64,000 nucleotides of DNA from Thermodesulfovibrio aggregans (GTDB lineage Bacteria > Nitrospirota > Thermodesulfovibrionia > Thermodesulfovibrionales > Thermodesulfovibrionaceae): contig NZ_BCNO01000001.1 of the NCBI RefSeq assembly GCF_001514535.1, positions 634,776-698,775 on the forward strand, read 5' to 3'. Shown here piece by piece: positions 8,416 through 19,700 of the stretch (the first letter of the stretch is position 1; each line of letters begins with the position of its first letter). The notes beneath the pieces were generated by a model that was not told the DNA's origin, searched no databases, and saw only the letters and a list, made by a program, of their open reading frames with translations. A program made the translations under genes and the position numbers.

Positions 8416-9624
8416 ATGTTTGAATTTCCAAGAATTAAAAGACTGCCTCCTTATGTTTTTGCAGTTGTAAATCAGTTAAAAACTGAGTTAAGGAGAAAGG
8501 GTGAGGATATTATAGATCTTGGGATGGGAAATCCTGATTTGCCAACTCCAAAACATATTGTAGAAAAACTGTGTGAAGCAGCAAAGATTCCAAAGAATCA
8601 CCGATATTCAGCAAGCAGAGGTATCACACAACTCAGATGTGCCATATCAGAATGGTATAAAAGAAGATTTGATGTTGACATAGATCCTGAAACAGAGGCA
8701 GTAGTTACAATCGGGTCAAAAGAAGGATTAAGTCATCTGTTGTTAGCAGCAGTACAACCAGGTGATGTAGTTCTTACTCCTTCTCCAGCTTATCCAATTC
8801 ACCCCTATGGAGCAATAATCGCAGGTGGAGATGTAAGAACATTTAACATTTGTCCTTGCATGGATTTCTTCGAAGAACTTGAAAGAGCCTATAAAAATTC
8901 ATGGCCAAGACCGAAGATTTTGATAATAAACTTTCCTCACAATCCAACAACAGCAGTGGTAGAGGATCTTGATTTCTTTAGAAAAGTGGTTGATTTTGCA
9001 AAGGAAAACAATATTATGGTCATACACGATTTTGCTTATGCTGATCTGGTCTTTGACGACTACAAGGCACCAAGCTTTCTTCAGGTTCCAGGAGCAAAGG
9101 ATGTGGGAGTTGAGTTTTTCTCAATGACTAAAAGTTATTCAATGGCTGGTTGGAGAGTTGGTTTCTGTGTTGGTAATAAAGAAATAGTAGGCGCTCTTAC
9201 AAAGATAAAGAGTTATCTTGATTATGGAATGTTTCAGCCAATTCAGATTGCCTCAATTGTGGCATTAAGAGGACCTCAAGACTGTGTTGAGGAAATAAGA
9301 AAAACCTATGAAAGAAGAAGAGATGTTCTTATCAAAGGACTGAATCAAGCAGGCTGGAGGGTTGACCCACCCAAGGCAACTATGTTTGTGTGGGCAGAAA
9401 TTCCAGAACCTTTCAAAAAGATGGGTTCTTTAGAGTTTGCAAAATTTTTAATAAACGAGGCAAAAGTTGCTGTATCTCCGGGCATAGGTTTTGGTGAAGG
9501 AGGAGAGGGTTTTGTTAGATTTGCCTTAGTTGAGAACGAGCACAGAATAAGACAGGCATGTAGAGGTATTAAAAAAGCATTAAATCTTATGCCTCAAGTT
9601 AAAAAAATTAGAAAAGCAGGATAA
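8416..9624 (+). CDS. alaC: PLP-dependent class I aminotransferase, alanine transaminase (AlaC)-like
   Basis: 402 aa, fold type I. The N-terminus reads [14 protein letters not shown], the substrate-binding NFPHNPT lies near residue 175, and the PLP lysine is in [15 protein letters not shown] (about 238-252). The closest family by memory is the AlaC/YfdZ group, which converts pyruvate and glutamate to alanine and often sits next to hom. LL-diaminopimelate or aspartate aminotransferase are alternatives. The gene lies 22 bases after the dehydrogenase and 10 bases before hom, with a good ribosome binding site. Confidence 0.8.
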   Translation: MFEFPRIKRLPPYVFAVVNQLKTELRRKGEDIIDLGMGNPDLPTPKHIVEKLCEAAKIPKNHRYSASRGITQLRCAISEWYKRRFDVDIDPETEAVVTIGSKEGLSHLLLAAVQPGDVVLTPSPAYPIHPYGAIIAGGDVRTFNICPCMDFFEELERAYKNSWPRPKILIINFPHNPTTAVVEDLDFFRKVVDFAKENNIMVIHDFAYADLVFDDYKAPSFLQVPGAKDVGVEFFSMTKSYSMAGWRVGFCVGNKEIVGALTKIKSYLDYGMFQPIQIASIVALRGPQDCVEEIRKTYERRRDVLIKGLNQAGWRVDPPKATMFVWAEIPEPFKKMGSLEFAKFLINEAKVAVSPGIGFGEGGEGFVRFALVENEHRIRQACRGIKKALNLMPQVKKIRKAG

Positions 9625-9633
9625 GGAGGCAGA

Positions 9634-10914
9634 ATGAAAAAAATCAATATTGGTATTATCGGTTTTGGAACTGTTGGCACAGGAACAGTAAAGATACTTC
9701 TTAATCAGAGAGATTTAATTAAAAAGAGAACAGGTTTAGATTTAGTTTTAAAAAAAGTTGCAGATAGAGACCTTGAAAGACCAAGAGATATATCTCTACC
9801 GAAGGAACTCTTAACTAAAGATGCATGGGAAATAATTAAGGATCCTGAAATTGATGTGGTTGTTGAACTTGTAGGAGGCACTACTATAGCAAAAGAGTTT
9901 ATTCTTGAGGCTTTAAGAAATGGAAAACATGTTGTTACAGCAAATAAAGCTTTACTGGCAGAGCACGGTAATGAAATATTCAAAGAAGCTCTGCAGAGAG
10001 GTTTAAAAATAGGCTTTGAAGCTTCTGTCGGAGGAGGAATTCCGATTATAAAAGTGATAAAAGAAGGGCTTGTGGCAAATAAGATGCTTGCTATTTATGG
10101 AATAATCAATGGAACAACTAACTTCATACTTACGAAGATGACATATGAGGGAATTGATTTTCAGGATGCCTTAAGAGAGGCACAAACTCTCGGTTATGCT
10201 GAGGCAGATCCAACACTTGATATTGAAGGAATTGACTCAGCCCATAAAATAACAATACTGGCTTCTTTAGCCTATGGAATTCCCTTTAGCTTTAATAGTG
10301 TATACTGTGAAGGCATTACAAAAATAACTGCACAGGATATAGCGTTTGCAAAGGAGTTTGGCTATAAAATTAAGCTTCTTGCAATAACTAAAATTCTTGA
10401 TGGAGAGATTGAGCTTAGAGTTCATCCTACAATGGTTCCAGAACATTATCTGATTTCAAAGGTTGATGGTGTTTTTAATGCCATATATGTGGAAGGGGAT
10501 TGTGTTGGCTCAACTCTTTATTATGGGAGAGGAGCAGGAAGTATGCCTACAGGAAGTGCTGTTGTAGCTGATATTGTTGATATTGCAAAAGGTATAAATA
10601 CAATGCCTGTTGATTTTTCAGAAAAATATACAATAAAACCAATGCAAGAAATAGAAAGCATGTATTATTTCAGATTTAATGCTCTTGATCGTCCTGGAGT
10701 TCTTTCAAAGATTTCAGGAGTTTTTGGAGAGCATAATATAAGCATTGCCTCAGTAATTCAGAAAGGAAGATCAAAGGCTGGTGCTGTTCCTCTGGTAATC
10801 TTGACTCATAAAGCTAAGGAAAAGGATGTTCTCAGAGCACTGGAAGAGATTGATAAACTGCCGGTGGTTTCTGATAAAAGTGTATTCATAAGAGTAGAGG
10901 GAGAAGAGAGTTAG
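9634..10914 (+). CDS. hom: Homoserine dehydrogenase
   Basis: Reduces aspartate semialdehyde to homoserine, the branch point to threonine and methionine. The N-terminal Rossmann motif is GIIGFGTVGTGTV (residues 8-20). The catalytic domain includes GGGIPIIKVIKEGL and the segment DIEGIDSAHK, and a C-terminal ACT domain (about 347-426), beginning RFNALDRPGVLSKIS, suggests feedback regulation by threonine. Length 426 is standard. The stop overlaps the GTG of the E1-like gene, so the two are translationally coupled. Confidence 0.95.
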   Translation: MKKINIGIIGFGTVGTGTVKILLNQRDLIKKRTGLDLVLKKVADRDLERPRDISLPKELLTKDAWEIIKDPEIDVVVELVGGTTIAKEFILEALRNGKHVVTANKALLAEHGNEIFKEALQRGLKIGFEASVGGGIPIIKVIKEGLVANKMLAIYGIINGTTNFILTKMTYEGIDFQDALREAQTLGYAEADPTLDIEGIDSAHKITILASLAYGIPFSFNSVYCEGITKITAQDIAFAKEFGYKIKLLAITKILDGEIELRVHPTMVPEHYLISKVDGVFNAIYVEGDCVGSTLYYGRGAGSMPTGSAVVADIVDIAKGINTMPVDFSEKYTIKPMQEIESMYYFRFNALDRPGVLSKISGVFGEHNISIASVIQKGRSKAGAVPLVILTHKAKEKDVLRALEEIDKLPVVSDKSVFIRVEGEES

Positions 10915-11678
10915 TGCAGTATGCAACCATATCAGAGCGAGGTAAGTCAGATAGTGAGCCCTTCAGTTTGTCAAGATATGACCGACAGATTATTCTTCAC
11001 CAAATTGGAGTAGAAGGGCAGAGAAAACTAAAAGATTCAAAAGTTTTAGTAGTTGGTGCTGGAGGACTTGGAAGTGTTGTATGTTATTATCTTGCCTGTT
11101 CTGGTATTGGATATATTGGAGTTGTTGATCCCGATATAGTTCAGTTAAGTAATCTTCAGCGACAGATTCTTCATAATGAAGAACACATTGAAATGCCTAA
11201 AGTTATTTCAGCAATGATAAATCTCAAAAAAATTAATAGTGAAGTAGAGATACTTCCCTATCCAGATGAGATTAATAAAAAAAATGTCTTTGATTATTTA
11301 AAATTTTATGATCTGGTGGTTGCATGTCCTGACAAATTTGAAACACGGAAAATTCTCAATAAAGCCTGTTTCAGGTTAAACAAACCTCTTATAGTGGGAG
11401 CAGTATCAGAATTTGAAGGGCAGGTTTTTGATGTAATTCCTCCTTATGGACCATGCTATGGCTGTCTTTTTGAGGAGGCGGTTGATGATACTACTACAAG
11501 AGGAATTTTAGCGTCAGTTGCAGGAGTAATTGGTTCAATTCAGGCAACAGAAGTAATAAAGCTTTTAATTGGTTTTGGAAAGCCCTTACATGGCAGGATG
11601 ATTATCTATAATGCATTGGATGGAGTTTTTAGAGAGGTTAAACTTTCAAAAGATCCATCCTGTAGAATCTGTGAATGA
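10914..11678 (+). CDS. E1-like adenylyltransferase (ThiF/MoeB/HcyF family)
   Basis: 254 aa from a GTG that overlaps the hom stop. It has the nucleotide-binding GAGGLGS (about residues 47-53), the family segment VDPDIVQLSNLQRQILH, and two Zn-binding pairs, CYGC (about C181/C184) and CRIC near the C-terminus. Such enzymes adenylate the C-terminal glycine of ThiS/MoaD-like sulfur carriers. The neighbours, hom before and a JAMM protease after, resemble the HcyF/HcyD pair described for thiocarboxylate-dependent homocysteine synthesis in Wolinella. Thiamine or molybdopterin synthesis are the alternatives. No carrier protein gene is seen here. Confidence 0.85.
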   Translation: MQYATISERGKSDSEPFSLSRYDRQIILHQIGVEGQRKLKDSKVLVVGAGGLGSVVCYYLACSGIGYIGVVDPDIVQLSNLQRQILHNEEHIEMPKVISAMINLKKINSEVEILPYPDEINKKNVFDYLKFYDLVVACPDKFETRKILNKACFRLNKPLIVGAVSEFEGQVFDVIPPYGPCYGCLFEEAVDDTTTRGILASVAGVIGSIQATEVIKLLIGFGKPLHGRMIIYNALDGVFREVKLSKDPSCRICE

Positions 11679-12076
11679 GAATTAAAAAAGAAATCTTCCT
11701 TGAGATGATAGAACATTGTAAGGGTTGTTTTCCTTATGAAGCCTGTGGAATTCTCGGAGGAAAAGACAGTATTGCAACAGAAATTTATAAAATAAAAAAT
11801 ATTGAGACCTCTTCAGTGAGTTATTTTATGGATCCAGTGGAGCAATTAAAGGCAATGAAGGATATGAAAAATAAAGGGATTGAAATGATAGGTATATTCC
11901 ACAGTCATCCCTATGGTTTTGCTTATCCATCAAATAAAGACATAGAACTGTCTTTTTATGATGTCTGCCATGTTATAATCTCTTTAAATCCTGAGCAGGA
12001 AAATCTTAATTTTGAAGCCAGAGCATTCAAGATAAAAGATGGAAAAGTTTACGAGGAAGAATTAGTCATTGAATAA
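11675..12076 (+). CDS. JAMM/MPN+ metalloprotease (Mov34 family)
   Basis: 133 aa. The catalytic JAMM signature is complete: GIFHSHPYG followed by PSNKD (His76, His78, Ser and Asp about 12 residues on), with Glu in the N-terminal strand. Bacterial JAMM proteins trim the C-terminus of ubiquitin-like sulfur carriers to expose Gly-Gly. It overlaps the E1-like gene by four bases (ATGA) and the PBP gene by one base, so the three genes are co-translated. The pairing with the E1 implies a shared sulfur-carrier substrate. Confidence 0.88.
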   Translation: MRIKKEIFLEMIEHCKGCFPYEACGILGGKDSIATEIYKIKNIETSSVSYFMDPVEQLKAMKDMKNKGIEMIGIFHSHPYGFAYPSNKDIELSFYDVCHVIISLNPEQENLNFEARAFKIKDGKVYEEELVIE

Positions 12077-13857
12077 TGAAGACAAAAATAATATATGCCA
12101 TAGTTTTTTTCATTCTTTTTCTTATTGGTGCCTTTGCAGGTTACATATACTGGCTCTTTTCAACTTTGCCAGATGTAAAGTCATTAGAAAGTTATAGACC
12201 CTATGAATCATCGATTGTATATTCTTCTGATGGTCATGTTCTTACGGAATTTTTTTATGAGAGAAGAAAATTCGTTCCATATTATGAGATTCCTGACCTT
12301 ATAAAAAAAGCTTTTGTTGCTGCCGAGGATGTTAGATTCTATAAACATCCTGGGGTTGATATTATTGGTATTATGCGGGCTCTTTACAAGGATATAAAGG
12401 CAGGCAGTATCGTTGAAGGAGGAAGCACGATTACACAGCAACTTGCAAAGATGTTATTTTTAAAGCCTGAAAAAAGCATTACAAGAAAGATTAAAGAAGC
12501 ACTACTTTCTGTACAGATTGAAAAGCGATATACAAAGGATGAGATAATAGGACTTTATCTAAATCAAGCTTATTTTGGCAATAGAGCTTATGGAATTGCA
12601 GCAGCAGCAGAGACTTATTTTGGAAAGTCTTATAAAGAGTTGAAAGTTTCTGAGATTGCATTACTTGCAGCTTTACCTAAAGCTCCATCATCTTTTAATC
12701 CGTTTAAAAGACCTGATATTGCAATAAAAAGAAGAAATATCGTTTTACAGAAAATGTTTGAAGAGGGATTTATCACAAAAGAACAGTACACTGAAGCAAT
12801 CAATGAACCTCTTCCACAACATCCACATTGGAGGCGTTTTGAAGCACCTTATTTTGTTGAAACTCTAAGACAGGAACTCGAAGCAAAGTATGGAGATAGG
12901 CTTTACAGAGATGGATTAAGAATTTACTCTACCATTGACTATAATCTTCAAAAAAAAGCAGAAGAAGCTGTAAGTAAGGGTATTGCAGAGATTCATAAGA
13001 GAGCAAAGCCACCAGTACAGGCAGCATTGATTGCTATTGACCTTAAAACAGGTTATGTAAGAGCTTTGGTAGGAGGAAGTGATTTTTGGGAAACCCAGTA
13101 TAACAGAGTATTTTCTCTGCGACAGCCAGGAAGTGCTTTTAAGCCATTTGTTTATGCTGTTGCTCTTATAGAGGGATGGAGCCCTGATGATACAATTCTT
13201 GATGCTCCCGTAAGCTTTCCAGGGGCTGTACAGGGAAAAAGTTGGAGTCCGAGAAACTATAACAACGAGTATTATGGTGAAGTTCCACTTCGTAAGGCTA
13301 TTGCTCTCTCATTAAACTCTGCTACAGTCAGGCTTGCTTCTCAGGTTGGAATTAAAAAAGTTGTGGAATTCGCTAAAGAGTGTGGTCTTACTTCAAAAAT
13401 CCATCCATATCTTTCAACTGCACTGGGAGCTTCTGATGTAAAACTAATAGAGTTGACAGCAGCCTACTCAGTTTTTGCAACAGGTAAGAAAATAAAACCG
13501 ATTTTTTATGAAAAATTAACTGATCACAATGGTGTAACTATTGAAGAAAATAAACCAGAGATAGAAACAATACTTCCTGAGGAAATTGTTGAGCAGATGA
13601 GAGAACTTTTAAGAGAAGTTGTTCTCTCAGGAACAGCGCAGAGAGCAAAGGAACTCAAAAAAGAGGTATATGGAAAAACAGGAACAACAAATGATTTTTC
13701 AGATGCATGGTTTGTAGGATTTGACGATAACTTATTAGTTGGTGTATGGGTAGGACGAGATAATCATAAGCCTATAGGACCAAAAGAAGCGGGTGCAAGA
13801 GCAGCTCTACCAATATGGATTGATTTCATGACAGATACAGTTCAAATGTTAAAATAA
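12076..13857 (+). CDS. Class A penicillin-binding protein (PBP1A type)
   Basis: Bifunctional peptidoglycan synthase anchored by one N-terminal membrane helix (about residues 4-27). The GT51 domain shows AAEDVRFYKHPGVD (catalytic Glu about 84) and GGSTITQQLAK. The transpeptidase domain shows GSAFK (Ser353 of SxxK), SLNS near 411 and KTG near 534. Length 593 is on the short side because the C-terminus ends soon after the KTG domain. It starts at the A of the JAMM stop, so translation is coupled. Confidence 0.93.
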   Translation: MKTKIIYAIVFFILFLIGAFAGYIYWLFSTLPDVKSLESYRPYESSIVYSSDGHVLTEFFYERRKFVPYYEIPDLIKKAFVAAEDVRFYKHPGVDIIGIMRALYKDIKAGSIVEGGSTITQQLAKMLFLKPEKSITRKIKEALLSVQIEKRYTKDEIIGLYLNQAYFGNRAYGIAAAAETYFGKSYKELKVSEIALLAALPKAPSSFNPFKRPDIAIKRRNIVLQKMFEEGFITKEQYTEAINEPLPQHPHWRRFEAPYFVETLRQELEAKYGDRLYRDGLRIYSTIDYNLQKKAEEAVSKGIAEIHKRAKPPVQAALIAIDLKTGYVRALVGGSDFWETQYNRVFSLRQPGSAFKPFVYAVALIEGWSPDDTILDAPVSFPGAVQGKSWSPRNYNNEYYGEVPLRKAIALSLNSATVRLASQVGIKKVVEFAKECGLTSKIHPYLSTALGASDVKLIELTAAYSVFATGKKIKPIFYEKLTDHNGVTIEENKPEIETILPEEIVEQMRELLREVVLSGTAQRAKELKKEVYGKTGTTNDFSDAWFVGFDDNLLVGVWVGRDNHKPIGPKEAGARAALPIWIDFMTDTVQMLK

Positions 13858-13860
13858 AAA

Positions 13861-14631
13861 ATGGGTAAAATAATAGCAATTGTCAATCAAAAGGGAGGGG
13901 TTGGAAAAACTACCACAGCTTTAAATTTAGGTGCCTGTCTTAGTATTGAAGGTAAAAAAGTCCTTCTGGTAGATTCAGACCCTCAGGGAAATCTTACAAC
14001 AGGTATAGGAATAGAAAGAAATAAACTTAATTCAAGTTTATATGACCTCTATATTAATGCTTATTCTCCAGAGAGCGTAAAAATAAGCACAGCCTTTGAA
14101 AATCTCTGGATAATTCCATCAACAATAGACCTTGTTGGAGTTGAAGTAGAGCTTGTTCAGAAACCAAATAGAGAGTTTATATTAAAAAATATTTTATTTT
14201 CGATGATTTCAGATTTTGATTATATTTTTATCGATGCACCTCCCTCACTTGGCTTGCTTACACTTAACTGTCTTGTGGCAGCTCATTCTCTTTTAATTCC
14301 TGTTCAATGTGAATACTATGCTCTTGAAGGTCTTGGACTTCTAATGAGAACTTTTGAGTTGGTTAAAACTAAGCTTAATCCAGCGCTTAAAATTGAAGGG
14401 ATTCTTCTGACAATGTTTGATGTGAGAAACAGTCTTTCCCGTCAGGTTGCTGAAGAAGTGAGACGTTTTTTTGGTAAAAAGGTTTATAATACAGTAATAC
14501 CAAGAAATGTAACACTGGCAGAAGCTCCAAGTTATGGAAAACCTGCCGTGTTTTATGATATAAAATCTAAGGGGTCGCAGAGTTATTTAACTTTTGCTAT
14601 GGAGTTTTTAAATGAAGAAAGCGCTTGGTAA
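13861..14631 (+). CDS. parA: Chromosome-partitioning ATPase ParA/Soj
   Basis: 256 aa with the deviant Walker [10 protein letters not shown] (about residues 10-18), Walker A' [10 protein letters not shown] and FIDAPPSLG. It forms dynamic nucleoid-bound gradients that position ParB-parS complexes. It overlaps parB by 20 bases. The pair is chromosomal in context, lying between cell-wall and SMC genes, and differs from the plasmid-like ParB at 52275. Confidence 0.95.
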   Translation: MGKIIAIVNQKGGVGKTTTALNLGACLSIEGKKVLLVDSDPQGNLTTGIGIERNKLNSSLYDLYINAYSPESVKISTAFENLWIIPSTIDLVGVEVELVQKPNREFILKNILFSMISDFDYIFIDAPPSLGLLTLNCLVAAHSLLIPVQCEYYALEGLGLLMRTFELVKTKLNPALKIEGILLTMFDVRNSLSRQVAEEVRRFFGKKVYNTVIPRNVTLAEAPSYGKPAVFYDIKSKGSQSYLTFAMEFLNEESAW

Positions 14632-15457
14632 AGGGCTTGATGCTTTAATACCCAAAAAAGAGGAATCACTTCTTGAAATTGAGATAGAGCGAATTGTTCC
14701 GGGACAGGCTCAACCAAGAACAGATTTTAACGAAGAATCTCTAAAAGAACTTGCCCAATCAATTAAGGAAAAGGGAATTATTCAACCAATTGTTGTATCT
14801 CGTGTTGGAGATGGTAGTTTCAGAATAATTGCCGGGGAAAGGAGATGGAGAGCAGCAAAGATTGCTGGGCTAGATAAAGTTCCTGCAGTTGTAAAAGATG
14901 TTTCACCTGCTGAGGCTGTTGAGATTGCTCTCATTGAAAACATTCAGAGAGAAGATCTTGATCCTGTTGAAACAGCTTTAGCTTTTGATAGACTTCTCAG
15001 AGAGTTCAATATAACACAAGAGGAACTTTCAAAAAGAGTTGGTAAAGACAGAGCTACAATTTCAAATTACCTTAGAATTCTCAGGCTTACTGATGAAGTA
15101 AAACAATATCTTAAAGATGGAACACTAACAATGGGGCATGCTAAAGCGATCCTATCAGTCGAAGACCCTCAAATACAGATAGAAATTGCTAATATGATAA
15201 TAAAAAAATCGTTGTCTGTAAGGCAGACTGAGGAGCTTGTTAAAAAATTTTTAAATAAAGTAGATAAACAAAAACCTTCAATCAAAATTATTCCCGAAAT
15301 AGCAGAACTTGAGGATAAATTGACTTCAGAACTTGGCTATAGAGTCAAAATTTTACATAAAGGCAAAAAAGGAAAACTTGAAATATTTTATAACTCCCTT
15401 GATGAGCTTGAAGGAATACTTCAGAAAATCTTTAAAAAATCTTTCCTGGATTCATAA
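14612..15457 (+). CDS. parB: Chromosome-partitioning protein ParB
   Basis: 281 aa, the parS-binding CTPase. It contains the N-terminal CTP-binding segments QPIVVSR and [21 protein letters not shown], a helix-turn-helix around [19 protein letters not shown], and a C-terminal dimerisation domain. The N-terminus [14 protein letters not shown] matches the ParA-activating peptide of chromosomal ParBs. Its 3' end runs 26 bases into the convergent glcD gene. Confidence 0.95.
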   Translation: MKKALGKGLDALIPKKEESLLEIEIERIVPGQAQPRTDFNEESLKELAQSIKEKGIIQPIVVSRVGDGSFRIIAGERRWRAAKIAGLDKVPAVVKDVSPAEAVEIALIENIQREDLDPVETALAFDRLLREFNITQEELSKRVGKDRATISNYLRILRLTDEVKQYLKDGTLTMGHAKAILSVEDPQIQIEIANMIIKKSLSVRQTEELVKKFLNKVDKQKPSIKIIPEIAELEDKLTSELGYRVKILHKGKKGKLEIFYNSLDELEGILQKIFKKSFLDS

Positions 15458-16790
15458 ATCCTTTAGGATCAAAAACTCTTTTTATAGCCTGCATCAGTTC
15501 AATCTGTTTTCTTCCTAACTGAATATCAATATAAGGTTTTTTTGTTATTCCAATTCCGTGTTCTCCTGAAATAGCTCCGCCAATGGTAACAACAAATTCA
15601 AAGATTTTTTTCACAATTTCAAATCCTAATTTTTTCTCTTCTTCATTGTTTTTTTCAACTAAAATGTTTACATGAATATTACCATCTCCAGCATGTCCGA
15701 AAGAGACAATAGGGATATTTGATTCTTTTGAAATTTGATTTAATCTTACAAGTGTTTTTGAAAGATTATCTATGGGAACAGAAATATCAATGTTTATTTT
15801 TTCCCTGTCTATTATTTTAAGAAGACATGGTGAGATGCTTCTACGGGCTTTCCATAAATTTTCTCTTGAGTAGTAGTCTGTGGCAACCTGGGTTTCTCCT
15901 TTAAATTTCCGGGCAATCTCAACAATTTTTTCGCCCTGTCTCTTGATGGAAGTTAGTTCTCCATCGAGTTCAACAAGAAGCATTGCTTCAACCTGAGTTG
16001 GAAGACCAAGTTCATAGTTTTTTTCAATTAAACTTAAACAGGAACTGTCAAGAAATTCAAGGGTTCTTGGAGTTATTCCAGAACCAATGATTTTTGGGAC
16101 AGTCTTTCCAGCAGACTCAATTGAGTCAAAAGTTATAAGAAGGGTGATAATATCTTCTGGTTGAGGTAAAACTCTTAAAGTGATATTGGATATAATTCCA
16201 AGTGTCCCCTCTGAACCAATTAAAAGTTCTTTTATTTCATATCCAGTAACCCTTTTAAAACTTTTATTTCCAAAAGTAACAACTGTTCCAGTTGAAAGAA
16301 CAACTTCAAGAGCTAAACAGTAGTTTCTTGTAACTCCATATTTTATTGCCCGGGGACCACCAGCATTTGTTGCTACATTGCCTCCTATTGTGCAGTAATC
16401 AAGGGATGCAGGATCTGGTGGATAAAAAAGTTCGTAAATCATGAGCTCCTTCTGAAGTTCTCCATTTATTACACCTGGCTGAACAGTGGTAGTAAAATTT
16501 TCTGGATTAATCTCAAGAACTTCTCTCATTCTTTCAAGGCTAATCACAACTGTTCTTGTACCAACAGGCACAGCCCCACCTGCCATCCCTGTTCCAGCAC
16601 CTCTTGGAACTATTTTTAATCCTTTAGCTGTTGCCCATTTAACTACTCTTACTATCTCTTCAGTGTTTTTGGGCCAGGCAACAAACTCTGGAATAGAACC
16701 CTTTGCATATGAGGCATCATAGCTGTAGCATATAAGATCTTCTTTTTCGTCTGATATTTCTATACCTTCAAGTAGTTTTAAATTTTTCAT
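15432..16790 (-). CDS. glcD: FAD-linked oxidase, glycolate/lactate oxidase subunit GlcD type
   Basis: 452 aa. The FAD_binding_4 domain shows PRGAGTGMAGGAVP (about residues 60-73) and TIGGNVATNAGGPRAIKYG, and the C-terminal FAD-oxidase domain ends with SGEHGIGITKKPY. It oxidises 2-hydroxy acids such as glycolate or D-lactate, passing electrons to an iron-sulfur partner (GlcF type) not encoded here. It starts inside the smc stop (ATGA overlap), so it is expressed from the smc transcript. The 3' end overlaps parB convergently. Confidence 0.9.
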   Translation of the reverse strand: MKNLKLLEGIEISDEKEDLICYSYDASYAKGSIPEFVAWPKNTEEIVRVVKWATAKGLKIVPRGAGTGMAGGAVPVGTRTVVISLERMREVLEINPENFTTTVQPGVINGELQKELMIYELFYPPDPASLDYCTIGGNVATNAGGPRAIKYGVTRNYCLALEVVLSTGTVVTFGNKSFKRVTGYEIKELLIGSEGTLGIISNITLRVLPQPEDIITLLITFDSIESAGKTVPKIIGSGITPRTLEFLDSSCLSLIEKNYELGLPTQVEAMLLVELDGELTSIKRQGEKIVEIARKFKGETQVATDYYSRENLWKARRSISPCLLKIIDREKINIDISVPIDNLSKTLVRLNQISKESNIPIVSFGHAGDGNIHVNILVEKNNEEEKKLGFEIVKKIFEFVVTIGGAISGEHGIGITKKPYIDIQLGRKQIELMQAIKRVFDPKGFMNPGKIF

Positions 16791-19700
16791 GCATATACCT
16801 CGGCTTCTTTTAGCTCTAAAGAAATTACTGATGATACTCCCTCCTCCTGCATTGTAACGCCATAAATGTAATCGGCAATTTCCATCATGAGCTTGTTGTG
16901 AGTTATGATTAGAAATTGTGTATTCTTGCTTAACTCTCTTATTAATTTTCTTAGCCTTAGAGTATTTACATCATCAAGTGGAGCATCAACCTCATCAAGG
17001 ATACATATAGCAGATGGACGAATACTAAAACAGGCAAAAACAAAAGCTAAAGCAGTTAGAGTTTTCTCCCCTCCTGAAAGAAGGTTTATATTTCCTGTTT
17101 TTTTACCTGGTGGTTGAACTCTTATTTCTATTTCAGAGTCAAGTATGTTATTTTCATCAGTTAGCATAATTTCAGCTTTGCCTCCTTCAAATAGCTCAAT
17201 AAATAGATTTTTGAATCTCTCCTGTAGCAGATTGAATGTTTCTCTTAGTTTTCTTTTTGTTAGAGAATTAATTTTTTTTATTGCTTCTTGAAGTTCCTCT
17301 ATGGATGTTACGATATCCTGTCTCTGTTTGATTAGAAACTCATATCTTTCCTTAACTTCTTCGTATTCTTTCAAAATCTCTATATCAACTGCTCCGATAT
17401 CTTTAAGCTGATTTTTAAGTTTAGCTATCTGAGGTTTAAAGGTATCAGGTTCCTCAACTGTTTCTATTTCTTCTTTAATTATGTCAATCCCGTAAATGTT
17501 GTAAATTTCTTGCCATAGATTTTCAAGTTTGATTTTTCTTTCTCCTTCAAGAGTTTTTTTATCTCCAATTTCTGCTGTGATTTGCTGTAGTTTTTCATTT
17601 ATGCTTTGATAATTTTTTTCCATTTCTGTTAGATCTTCTCTTTCTTTCTGAAGTGTTGCATAGAGTTCATCTCTTTGTTTTTTTATCTTTTCTATTTCAA
17701 AAGAAAGTGTTTCAATTTTTCTAAGTATATCTGTTTTTTCCTTTTCAATCTGGGATACTCTTATTAGACTCTGTTCGATTTCTTTCTCATTTTTCTGTTT
17801 TTTCATAAAGAGCTTTTTACTTTCTTCATTCAGTCTGTTTATTTCTTTTGTTTTATTATGCTGTCTTTCTTTTAATGTGGAAAGCATGATTTTTTTATTA
17901 GAGAGTTCTTCCTTTTGAACTTCATTTTTCTGAAAAACTTCTTTCTGTTTATTTTTTAAATTTTCAATTTTACTTTCTAATTCATCAATTCCAGAGTTAA
18001 GCTCTTCAATCTCAAAACGGGTTTTTTCGAGTAGTTTTGTACTGTTAGATATTTCATTTTGGATAAACTTTTCTTCATTTTCCAGATACTTTAATCTCTG
18101 TTTTGTTTGTTCAAGTTCCCTATTAATGCCTTTATATTTCTCCTCCGCTTTAAAAACTTCCTTTTGAATTTGAGAGATCTTTGATCTCATATTTTCCAGC
18201 TCTTCTTTAAGTTGTTGTTTTAAATTTTGCATTTTGTCAATTTCTCGCTGTAAAGATTCAATCTGTTTTGATATTTCAATTTTCTCTCTATTTAAATCTT
18301 CAAACATCCTTTTCTTCTTAAGCAGATCCAGAGTTTTACCTGTTTTTATAAATCCATCCTGAAACAAGACAACACCATCTTTTGTTACAAATATGGAATT
18401 TGGAAACTCTTTTTTAATCTGGATTGCTTCTTCAAGATTTTTTACAATATAAACATTATCAAATATTTCTTCAGGAATTCCTGGCTCTTTAATTTTTATG
18501 AAATCTTTAACTTTTTGAGCATTCTGAGGTCCTTCATGGTCGTTATTGATTGTTTGTAAATTTATATTATTTTTCAAAAGAAACCAGCTTTTACTTTTGT
18601 AATTTCTAATCACTTCAATGTTTTCTATTACTGAAGCTTTAAGTTTTTCCTCAAGTAAAGCCTCAATCAATTCTTCAACTTCGGCGCTTACATCAATGCA
18701 TTCAAAAAGGAGTTTATAATTTTTGTTTTCCTGCCATATTTCTGCAGAAAGAGCTTCAATTTTTCCACTTATTGCCGCTTCTTTTTTCTTTTTTTCAATT
18801 ATTAGCTGAGTTTTTATTTCTATTTCTTTTTCTAACTGGGAAAGTTGATTTTGAACAGTATTTTTTCTTTGATTCTCGGAATGTAATTTTTCCTGTAGCT
18901 TTTTTATATCGTACTGAATTTTTTGAATGTCCATTTCCAGTTGATTTATTTTTTCATTTATCTCTTTTTTTCTCATATTTATTGAGTTAAACCTGTTTTG
19001 AGTGTTTTCAAGAGATTTTTTGATTGAATGGTAATAGTTTTTCTTATTTGCCAGTTCAGTGGTGAGATTAAATAGAATTTTTCTATTTTTTTCAAGCTCT
19101 TTTTCGATATCATTTATCTCTTTATAAAAGTCAATAAGTGCTTTTTCTCTTTCAGAGATTTCTTTTTCAAGGCTAGAAATATTTTCTTCGTTCTCAGCAT
19201 ATTCGACAGAAGCCTTCTTTAAATCATCGGTGATTTTTTCTATTTCCTTGTCCAGTGTGGAAGTTTCTTGTTGAAGTTTATTTATCAATTCCTCCCTATT
19301 CTTTTTTTCCTGAATAAGGAGAGCCTGTTGGTTTTCTGATTTTGCTTTTTCCATCTCTTTTTGTTTAAGTTGTTTTTCTTCTTCCTGTATGGAAGTTTCA
19401 ATATGGAAAATTTTATTTTTCTGGTCTTTGATTTTGTTTAAGACTTTCGTATTTTCTTCTTTCAATTCTGATTGTTTGTTTTCAAGAACTTGAATATCTT
19501 CCTGAATTTTCTTGATTTCTTCAAGAAGAGTCAAGCTTTCGGTTTTAGAAACCTTCAATTCCAGATTTTTTAATTCTTCCATGATTTTTTTAAACTTTTC
19601 AGCTTTTTTAGCCTGCCTTTCAAGTAAAGAATACTGTCTTTTCAGTTCATTGATTATATCTTCTATTCTTTGTAAATTTTCCTGAGCTAATTGAAGTTTC

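Noticed and set aside
14612-15457. parAB as plasmid remnant
   Set aside because: The ParB N-terminus ([12 protein letters not shown]) and the core-gene neighbours mark it as the chromosomal pair.
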